64,000 nt of DNA from contig JAAEQC010000092.1 in assembly GCA_024231905.1 (NCBI GenBank), positions 214,726 to 278,725 of the forward strand. Reading direction: 5' to 3'. The translations under genes were made by a program, and so were the position numbers. This document shows positions 58,068-64,000 of this stretch, in pieces. This stretch comes from a bacterium. GTDB taxonomy: Bacteria > Krumholzibacteriota > Krumholzibacteriia > LZORAL124-64-63. Every line of letters begins with the position of its first letter. The stretch's first letter is position 1. The notes beneath the pieces are model-generated. The model had not been told where the DNA came from. It did no database searches and saw only the letters and a list, made by a program, of their open reading frames with translations.

Positions 58068-58825
58068 TGCGAGGCGTACTCGAACCCCGCACCGACGGCC
58101 AAGCCCAGGGTCCCGACCGGGAGCAGCGGCGCGGTCCCGAGGGCCGGTTGCTGCGGGGCTATTTGCACAAGACGAGCAACACCCTCTGCGGCATCAAGGG
58201 CTACGCCAGCCTCATCGCCCGGGGCGCCGGAACGCCCGAGTCGTCCCGCTGGGCCGAGAAGATCATCAACGAGGTGGAGCGCATGGAGGAGGTGTTCCGG
58301 GCCGTGGGCGACCTGACTGCCGACGCGCCGCGGAACGAGGCCTACGGAGTGCTGGCGGACATCGTCGCCCGCTCCTGTGAGGACGCCCTACGTCGCCACC
58401 CGCACCTGACAATCACCGTGGAAGCGGTGCCCGAGGTGCCGACCCTGCTGCCGGCGGCGGACCTGTCCCTGGTGCTGGGGGAATTCCTGGACAACAGCGC
58501 CGAGGGCCGCGACGGCCGGCCGGGACCGGTGCACGTGACGCTCACCTTCCCGCTGTTGCCCACGGGCCGCGTGGCGCTGGTGTGTGTCGACGACGGGCCG
58601 GGCCCCTTGCCCGCCCTCGCGCCCAAGGCGGGCGAACCCTTCCTGACCACCAAGGACGGACGACCCGGTATCGGACTGACGAGGGTCGACACCCTCGCCG
58701 AGATGTACGACCTGGCCTGGCACCTCCACCCGGGACCGCGCGGTGGCGCGGTGGCGGCGTGCGAAGTGGCGGGCGTACCCGTCGGCTGGACCGGCGACGA
58801 TCGACAGGAGACCAACCAATCATGA
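58067..58825 (+). CDS. Compact soluble histidine kinase (second flagellar sensor)
   Basis: 252 residues with no sensor domain. A dimerisation helix GYLHKTSNTLCGIKGYASLI (about 31-50, His34) is followed by a HATPase domain: N-box LGEFLDNSAEGRDG, G1 VDDGPGPLP, then FLTTKDGRPGIGLTRVD as the lid and G2. In the H-box, Lys stands where most kinases have Glu after the His. It lies directly before an NtrC-type regulator (ATGA overlap), a pair comparable to FlrB/FlrC or FleS/FleR. The signal may come through protein contacts, perhaps with the export apparatus or the preceding small protein. Confidence 0.85.
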   Translation: MRGVLEPRTDGQAQGPDREQRRGPEGRLLRGYLHKTSNTLCGIKGYASLIARGAGTPESSRWAEKIINEVERMEEVFRAVGDLTADAPRNEAYGVLADIVARSCEDALRRHPHLTITVEAVPEVPTLLPAADLSLVLGEFLDNSAEGRDGRPGPVHVTLTFPLLPTGRVALVCVDDGPGPLPALAPKAGEPFLTTKDGRPGIGLTRVDTLAEMYDLAWHLHPGPRGGAVAACEVAGVPVGWTGDDRQETNQS

Positions 58826-60192
58826 CGGACAAGCGCACCATCCTGGTCGTGGACGACGAACGCTCCATGCGTGATTTCCTGGAGGCTTCCCTGGCCTCGC
58901 GCTACCGGGTCCTAACCGCCTGTGACGGCGGCGAGGGCCTGGAGATCCTGCGCAAGGAACGCGTCCACGTGGTCCTGTCGGACATCCAGATGCCGGGCAC
59001 CGGCGGCATGGAACTGCTGGCGGGTCTCCGCCGTTTGCCGGGACCGCGTCCCCTGGTCGTCATGATGACCGCCTTCGGCACCATCGAGCAGGCGGTGGAG
59101 GCCACGCGCCACGGTGCCGTCGACTATCTGACCAAGCCCTTCGGCCTGGAACAGCTCGACCACGTGCTTGGCCGCGCCCGCGAGTTCGAGGTCCTGCGCA
59201 AGGAGAACCGCTCGCTGCGCGAGAATCTCGCCTCCCGCACCGAGAACATGGGCCTGATCGGCACCCATTCGACAATGCAGCGCCTGCGCGAGAAGATCGT
59301 CATGATCGCCGACTCCCGGGGAACGGTCCTGCTGCAGGGCGAGAGCGGCACGGGCAAGGAAGTGGTCGCCCGCGCGATCCACATCTCAGGCAACCGTGCC
59401 AACGGCCCCTTCATCCGCATCAACTGCGCGGCCATACCCGAAACCCTCCTCGAGTCCGAACTCTTCGGCTACGAGCGGGGTGCGTTCACCGGCGCCGTGC
59501 AGGCCCGCAAGGGCAAGTTCGAACTGGCCGACGGTGGGACTCTGCTCCTGGACGAGATCAGCGAGATGCCCTACGCCATGCAGGCCAAGCTTCTGCGGGT
59601 GCTTCAGGAACGGGAATTCATGCGGCTGGGGGCCAAGTACGCCACCCGGGCCGACGTGCGCATCATCGCCACCACCAACCGCGACCTCCAGCAGGAGATC
59701 CGCGAACGGAATTTCCGGGAGGACCTCTACTTCCGGCTGAACGTGGTTCCCCTGCGCATCGTGCCCCTGCGCCAGCGCAAGGAGGACATTCCCGAGTTGG
59801 CTGCCCATTTCTGCCAGGGCTTCTGCGCCGAGAACGAGAAGCCGCTCATGAAGATCTCCGGCCGGGCCATGCGCGGCCTCATGGCCATGGACTGGCCCGG
59901 GAACGTGAGGCAGCTGCAGAACGTCATCGAGCGCGCAGTCATCCTGGGCGCGGGACCGGAATTGGACGACGAGATCCTCGGACTGCCCGAGGAACTGAAC
60001 GGCGCCAAGCCATCGGCGGGTTTCCACACGGACATGACCCTCAAGGACATGGAGCGGGAACTCATCATGCGCAAACTGGAGCACACGCGGGGCAACCGGA
60101 CGTTGGCCGCCCAGGAGCTGGGCATCAGCGTCCGTACCCTGCGCAACAAGCTGAACCTCTATTCGGGCCAGGGCCTGCAGATCCCGGGGTGA
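58822..60192 (+). CDS. NtrC-family sigma-54 response regulator, FlrC/FleR-like
   Basis: 456 residues. Receiver 1-125 (Asp11/12, phosphoacceptor Asp54, LSDIQMPG, then KPF), AAA+ about 145-375 with Walker A GESGTGKE at 173-180, an intact GAFTGA at 220-225, Walker B LLLDEISEM, and DWPGNVRQLQNVIERAVIL. The C-terminal helix-turn-helix NRTLAAQELGISVRTLRNKL is near 426-445. It lies four bases before flgB, in the basal-body operon. It is the natural activator for the sigma-54 elements before flgF and HU. Confidence 0.94.
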   Translation: MTDKRTILVVDDERSMRDFLEASLASRYRVLTACDGGEGLEILRKERVHVVLSDIQMPGTGGMELLAGLRRLPGPRPLVVMMTAFGTIEQAVEATRHGAVDYLTKPFGLEQLDHVLGRAREFEVLRKENRSLRENLASRTENMGLIGTHSTMQRLREKIVMIADSRGTVLLQGESGTGKEVVARAIHISGNRANGPFIRINCAAIPETLLESELFGYERGAFTGAVQARKGKFELADGGTLLLDEISEMPYAMQAKLLRVLQEREFMRLGAKYATRADVRIIATTNRDLQQEIRERNFREDLYFRLNVVPLRIVPLRQRKEDIPELAAHFCQGFCAENEKPLMKISGRAMRGLMAMDWPGNVRQLQNVIERAVILGAGPELDDEILGLPEELNGAKPSAGFHTDMTLKDMERELIMRKLEHTRGNRTLAAQELGISVRTLRNKLNLYSGQGLQIPG

Positions 60193-60196
60193 CGCC

Positions 60197-60607
60197 ATGA
60201 TGAAAACAGGAATCTTCGGCAAGGCCCACCTGGAGACGCTCAAGAAGGCGGTCGGCGTCTACTCGCAGCGGCACCAGGTGACGGCCCAGAACATCGCCAA
60301 CGTGGAGACCGCGGGTTACCGGACCCGGAAGGTGAAGTTCGAAGAGCTGCTGTCGGCGGCCGGTCCCTCCATCAAGGGCTACCGGACCCACGAGCGGCAC
60401 TTCGCCATCGGCCGCGGCGGCGTAGAGGACGTGCAGGCCCAAGTGCGCGAAGCGCGCACGGGCCACGACAACGGCGTCAACGACGTGGACATCGATTCCG
60501 AAATGGCGAACCTGGCCACCAACGACCTGACCTACCGATTGGCGACCCGCCTGCTGAGCGCACGCTACAGCGTGCTGCGCGGAGCCATCAAGGGTCAGAT
60601 GCGATAA
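60197..60607 (+). CDS. flgB: Flagellar basal-body rod protein FlgB
   Basis: 136 residues, the usual FlgB length. N-terminal axial motif RHQVTAQNIANVETAGYRTR near 25-44 and C-terminal segment NGVNDVDIDSEMANLATNDL followed by YRLATRLLSARYSVLRGAIK. Proximal rod component. It comes four bases after the regulator gene and 13 before flgC. Confidence 0.95.
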   Translation: MMKTGIFGKAHLETLKKAVGVYSQRHQVTAQNIANVETAGYRTRKVKFEELLSAAGPSIKGYRTHERHFAIGRGGVEDVQAQVREARTGHDNGVNDVDIDSEMANLATNDLTYRLATRLLSARYSVLRGAIKGQMR

Positions 60608-60620
60608 CGAGGAGTGACCC

Positions 60621-61127
60621 ATGAGTGACGGACTGTTCGGCTCCATCAGGATCAGCGCCTCCGGCCTGCGGGGGCAACGCACCAAGCTCGACGTGGTGGC
60701 CCAGAATCTGGCCAACGCCGAGACCACGCGCACGCCCGACGGCACGCCCTACCGGCGCCAGCGGGCCATCTTCGAACAGGTGCTTGGGGAGAAGGTGCTG
60801 CGGCATTCGGACAGTCTGGGCCGCGCCACCGAGGGGCGCCTGGCGCGGACCCACCCCACCCACCTGGGTGGCAGCATGTCCGCACCCGGCGGCCGGGGTC
60901 AGGCCGGCGTGGAGACCGAGGTCGGCGTAGCCGAGGACGCGTCCCAGTTCCGTGTGATCCACGACCCGGGCCATCCGGACGCGGACGAGGAAGGTTACGT
61001 CCTGCTGCCCAATGTGAACCCCATCAGCGAGATGGTGGACATGATCACCGCCAGCCGCGCCTACGAGGCCAACGTCGCGGCGGTGCAGGCGGCCAAGGAT
61101 ATGTTCGGCGAAGCCCTGAAGATCTGA
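60621..61127 (+). CDS. flgC: Flagellar basal-body rod protein FlgC
   Basis: 168 residues. LFGSIRISASGLRGQRTKLD and VVAQNLANAETTRTPDGTPY at the N-terminus, HPDADEEGYVLLPNVNPISE in the middle, and MVDMITASRAYEANVAAVQA at the C-terminus are diagnostic. GAGGAG precedes the ATG. A central stretch (about 70-105) is Gly/Arg-rich and longer than in enteric FlgC. Confidence 0.96.
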   Translation: MSDGLFGSIRISASGLRGQRTKLDVVAQNLANAETTRTPDGTPYRRQRAIFEQVLGEKVLRHSDSLGRATEGRLARTHPTHLGGSMSAPGGRGQAGVETEVGVAEDASQFRVIHDPGHPDADEEGYVLLPNVNPISEMVDMITASRAYEANVAAVQAAKDMFGEALKI

Positions 61128-61148
61128 TAGCGAGACCGGGAGAGGAAC

Positions 61149-61451
61149 ATGGCAGTCGGCGGTATCAAGTCCCTGGGTTCGATCGACGTCCGCGCCGCCT
61201 ACGGCGTGGAGGGCGCCACGAAGCCCACCGGACCGTCCTTCAAGGACCAGCTCCAGCAGGCCATCGGCGAAGTAGGTGCGCTGTCTTCGCGCAAGGAGGA
61301 GATGGTCGATGCCATGGTGGCCGGCGAGGTCACCGAGGTGCACGACGTGATGATCGCGTCGAAGGAGGCCCAGTTGGCCTTCGAGTTGCTTTTGGAAGTC
61401 AGGAACAAGCTCCTGGAAGGCTACCAGGAACTCATGCGTATGCAGGTGTGA
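61149..61451 (+). CDS. fliE: Flagellar hook-basal body protein FliE
   Basis: 100 residues. PSFKDQLQQAIGEVGALSSR, MVAGEVTEVHDVMIASKEAQ and LLLEVRNKLLEGYQELMRMQ match FliE throughout. Links the MS ring to the rod. GAGAGGAAC before the ATG. Confidence 0.94.
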   Translation: MAVGGIKSLGSIDVRAAYGVEGATKPTGPSFKDQLQQAIGEVGALSSRKEEMVDAMVAGEVTEVHDVMIASKEAQLAFELLLEVRNKLLEGYQELMRMQV

Positions 61452-61479
61452 TGAACTCGGAAGGATCTGAGGTAAAGGC

Positions 61480-63039
61480 GTGGATGGAATCAAGCAGTTC
61501 ATCGATACGATCCGGGAGCGCATCGGCGCCCTGACCTTCAACCAGAAGGTCCTGCTGGGAGCCGTGGGCGTGGCCAGCGTGATCAGCGTGGCGGTGTTCT
61601 CCATGTGGCTCGGCCACGAGGAGAACTCGGTGCTGTTCACCAACTTGAGCCCTGAGGACGCCTCGACGGCCCTGGCCGAACTGGCCAAGCAGGACGTGAC
61701 CGCAGAGCTCGCCAACGGCGGCACGACCATCCTCGTGCCCGAGAACGAGGTGCACCGCCTGCGGGTGGACCTGGCCGCCCGGGGTATCCCGTCCAGCGGC
61801 GTGGTGGGCTTCGAGATCTTCGACGGCAAGCAGTACGGCCTCACCGAGTTCCTCCAGAACGTGAACTTCAAGCGGGCCACCGAAGGGGAACTGACCAAAA
61901 CCATCGAGGGACTGCAAGGAATCCAGTCGGCCCGGGTGCACCTGGTGCTCCCCAAGCCGTCCATCTTCGCTCGTCTGGCCGCCGAGGCCACCGCCAGCGT
62001 GGTGGTCAGCCTCGGCCGCGGTTCCCAGCTGGGCGAGGGCCGCATCGCCGGTATCCAGTCCCTGGTGGCCGCCGCCGTGGAGAATCTCGCCACCGATAAA
62101 GTCACGGTCCTCGACCAGCACGGCAAGGTGCTGTCGGCGGCCCAGCGCAGCGACGACGTGGGCCGCAGCGCCAACCAGCTCGAGCTGCGCAAGGAGGTCG
62201 AGACCCACCTTAGCAGCAAGGCCGCCAGCATGCTCGATCGTGTGCTCGGTCCCGGCAAGTCCATCGTGCAGGTGGATGCGATCCTGAACTTCGAGAAGAT
62301 CGACCGCGAACGGGAAATCTACGATCCAGCCGCCACCGTGGTCCGCTCCGAGGCCCGCACGGATTCCAGCGACCCTGAATCGGGCGGCACTACCGAGCAG
62401 TCCGAGACCAACTACGAGATCAACCGCACCGTCGAGCGCATCGTGGGCGAGACCGGCGGTGTGCGAACCCTTTCGGTGGCCGTCTTCGTGGATGGCCACT
62501 ACACCCCCTCCGAAGAGGACGGCGGACCGGTGTACGCGCCCCTGAGCGACGAGGAACTGGGGCAACTGCGGCGCATCGTCCAGACGGCCGTCGGCCTGAA
62601 TCAGGTGCGCGGCGACCAGATCGAAGTAGTGAACATGCAGTTCCAGCAGCCGGTCGGCGGATTCGGCCAGGCCGGCGGTGGCGCCACGCCCGGTTGGATC
62701 GACATCGTCGGCCAGTACGGCGGGCGGGTGGTGCTCCTGGTGCTGCTGGGCGTGATGGTCCTGGTCCTGCGCCGGAACATCGGGCGCCTGGTGGCCGACG
62801 CCTTCGGTCCGGGGAACGCCGCGACCGGTGGAAGCAGATCCGCCGCCCGCGCAGGCGGTGCCGCTGCGGACGACGACGACATGCAGGGCTTCGACGGCAT
62901 ACCGGAATTGAACAACCAGATGGTCCAGGACATCCAGGAGTACGCCACGGAGAACCCTGACCGGGTCGCCGAGGTCATCCAATCCTGGATCCAGGGCGTG
63001 GACGCGGGCGAACGCACCCGCGAAGCGGTGGGGGAATGA
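61480..63039 (+). CDS. fliF: Flagellar MS-ring protein FliF
   Basis: 519 residues. First membrane span near 20-44 (LLGAVGVASVISVAVFSMWL), then the ring domains with GVVGFEIFDGKQYGLTEFLQ, NVNFKRATEGELTKTIEGLQ and ARVHLVLPKPSIF, a second span near 412-430, and a C-terminal FliG-binding tail (VQDIQEYATENPDRVAEVIQ, then SWIQGVD). GTG at 61480 with GAGG and AAAGG upstream. It precedes fliG by one base. Confidence 0.96.
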   Translation: MDGIKQFIDTIRERIGALTFNQKVLLGAVGVASVISVAVFSMWLGHEENSVLFTNLSPEDASTALAELAKQDVTAELANGGTTILVPENEVHRLRVDLAARGIPSSGVVGFEIFDGKQYGLTEFLQNVNFKRATEGELTKTIEGLQGIQSARVHLVLPKPSIFARLAAEATASVVVSLGRGSQLGEGRIAGIQSLVAAAVENLATDKVTVLDQHGKVLSAAQRSDDVGRSANQLELRKEVETHLSSKAASMLDRVLGPGKSIVQVDAILNFEKIDREREIYDPAATVVRSEARTDSSDPESGGTTEQSETNYEINRTVERIVGETGGVRTLSVAVFVDGHYTPSEEDGGPVYAPLSDEELGQLRRIVQTAVGLNQVRGDQIEVVNMQFQQPVGGFGQAGGGATPGWIDIVGQYGGRVVLLVLLGVMVLVLRRNIGRLVADAFGPGNAATGGSRSAARAGGAAADDDDMQGFDGIPELNNQMVQDIQEYATENPDRVAEVIQSWIQGVDAGERTREAVGE

Positions 63040-63040
63040 C

Positions 63041-64000
63041 GTGAACGATCAGGCCCTGCGCAAGGCAGCCGTCTTCCTCATGGCCCTCGGGCCGGCCGTG
63101 GGCGGCAAGGTGCTCTCGAAGCTGCCGGAACCCCTGGTGGAGGATCTGGCCCACGTGATCGCCTCCCTGGGCCACGTGACTTTCGAGGAGAAGAAGAAGA
63201 TCCTGGCGGACTTCGTGACCATCAGCAGCCGCATCTCCGGCATCGCCTTCGGCGGCGAGGAGACGGCCAAACAGATTCTCGAGTCGGGCTTCGGCACCCG
63301 TAAGGCCTCGTCCCTCATCGGCCGCGTGACCAGTTACAGCGAGATCAAGAGTTTCGAGCACCTGAAGAACGTGGACGGCCTCACCGTGGCCAACTACCTC
63401 AAGAACGAGCACCCCCAGACCATCGCCGTGGTGCTGGCCCACATGGATCCGCGCAACAGCGGGCCCATCCTCGGGAAACTCCCGGCGGAGTTGCAGGGGG
63501 ATGTGGCTCACCGCATGGCGGTCCTGGAAGCTCCCAACGGCGAGATCATCAGCGCCGTGGAAAACGTCCTGGCCAGCCAGCTGCAGGGCGAGATTTCCGC
63601 CCGCGTGACCCAGTTCGGCGGCAAGAAGCAGGTGGCCGAGGTCCTCAACGAGATCGACCGCGAGGTGTGGCAGGAGATCCTGGACGAGATGCGGGAGATC
63701 GACGACGACGTGGCCAACGAGGTGAACGGTCTCATGTTCATCTTCGAGGACATCGTCCTGCTGAACGACCCGGACATTCAGGAGATCCTCAAGGAGATCG
63801 ACTCCAAGGAACTGACTCTGGCCATGAAGGGCGCCACCGAAGAGATCAAGGACAAGATCTTCGGCAACATGTCCAAGCGCGCGGCCGAGGGCATCAAGGA
63901 GGACATGGACTACATGGGCCCCATCCGCCTGTCCGAGGTGGAGGAAGCCCAGAAACGCATCGTCGAAGTCGTCAGGAGCCTCGAGGAGGCCGGCACCATC
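63041..64000 (+). CDS. fliG: Flagellar motor switch protein FliG (3' end beyond the window)
   Basis: 320 codons are open to the right edge with no stop; FliG is usually 330-345 residues, so only the last few are missing. GTG at 63041 starts one base after the fliF stop. N-terminal domain LRKAAVFLMALGPAVGGKVL, middle EHPQ motif in NEHPQTIAVVLAHMDP, MFIFEDIVLLND near 229-240, and the C-terminal charged torque helix with MKGATEEIKDKIFGNMSKRA and DYMGPIRLSEVEEAQKRIV. Couples the MS ring to stator-driven rotation. Confidence 0.96.
   Translation, partial: MNDQALRKAAVFLMALGPAVGGKVLSKLPEPLVEDLAHVIASLGHVTFEEKKKILADFVTISSRISGIAFGGEETAKQILESGFGTRKASSLIGRVTSYSEIKSFEHLKNVDGLTVANYLKNEHPQTIAVVLAHMDPRNSGPILGKLPAELQGDVAHRMAVLEAPNGEIISAVENVLASQLQGEISARVTQFGGKKQVAEVLNEIDREVWQEILDEMREIDDDVANEVNGLMFIFEDIVLLNDPDIQEILKEIDSKELTLAMKGATEEIKDKIFGNMSKRAAEGIKEDMDYMGPIRLSEVEEAQKRIVEVVRSLEEAGTI

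Overview
The window reads as a chromosome segment of a GC-rich, diderm, flagellated bacterium. Diderm markers are a Tol-Pal system, lipoprotein signal peptides, a TolC/MFP/RND efflux set, an outer-membrane porin and flagellar P- and L-ring genes (flgI, flgH). Four traits suggest an FCB-type lineage: a bacillithiol operon, an N-terminally divergent GlmU-like protein of the Bacteroidota kind, a 29-codon AURKAIP1/COX24-type ribosomal protein gene, and a DUF3373-type porin. A Krumholzibacteriota-, Eisenbacteria- or Latescibacterota-like organism would fit, but that placement is inference. I see no insertion sequence, prophage, CRISPR array or integrated element. Most long ORFs antisense to the genes are high-GC shadows.

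Layout, left half. Positions 1-6109 hold the first codons of a divergent secreted protein, then one tightly overlapping operon: nadB, a SAM methyltransferase, bshC, bshB and bshA (NAD and bacillithiol synthesis). A clear sigma-70-type promoter follows and drives tolQ, tolR, a TonB-like gene, tolB, pal, cpoB and a small cupin (6299-11148). Next come fbp (minus strand), pruA, a Fic-like protein with a destroyed active site, and two divergently transcribed tRNA genes (Leu-CAA and Ala-GGC). From 15351 to 19223 lie a VTT-family membrane protein, a pRiA4b ORF-3-like protein, a PAS histidine kinase and an EamA transporter. From 19323 to 26131 a TetR regulator precedes a TolC-MFP-RND efflux operon whose pump carries a C-terminal DUF805 domain. 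On the minus strand, 26207-29712 encodes a monoheme cytochrome, a porin and an octaheme cytochrome.

Layout, right half. From 30118 to the end almost everything concerns flagella: a 75-residue mini rod protein, a GlmU-like gene, HU, the tiny ribosomal protein, a PilZ protein, a receiver-PAS-kinase hybrid, then flgF-flgG-flgA-flgH-flgI-flgJ(SLT)-flgN-flgK-flgL-fliW-csrA. A minus-strand set follows (fliC3, fliC2, fliC1, flaG, fliD, fliS, fliT-like), then an acetyltransferase, flgM, a kinase/NtrC pair, a second small kinase/NtrC pair, and flgB-flgC-fliE-fliF-fliG (cut by the window end).

How it works together. The regulatory sequence supports a sigma-54 to sigma-28 flagellar cascade. Two sigma-54 kinase/regulator pairs are encoded here. 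Sigma-54-type -24/-12 elements lie before flgF and, unexpectedly, before HU. Sigma-28 elements of form CTAAAG-N15-GCCGATA lie before fliC1 and flgM, with variants before the mini rod gene and fliC2. FlgM would hold sigma-28 until hook completion. FliW and CsrA, encoded side by side, would tune flagellin translation, and the fliC1 leader carries a hairpin that displays GGA at its ribosome-binding site.
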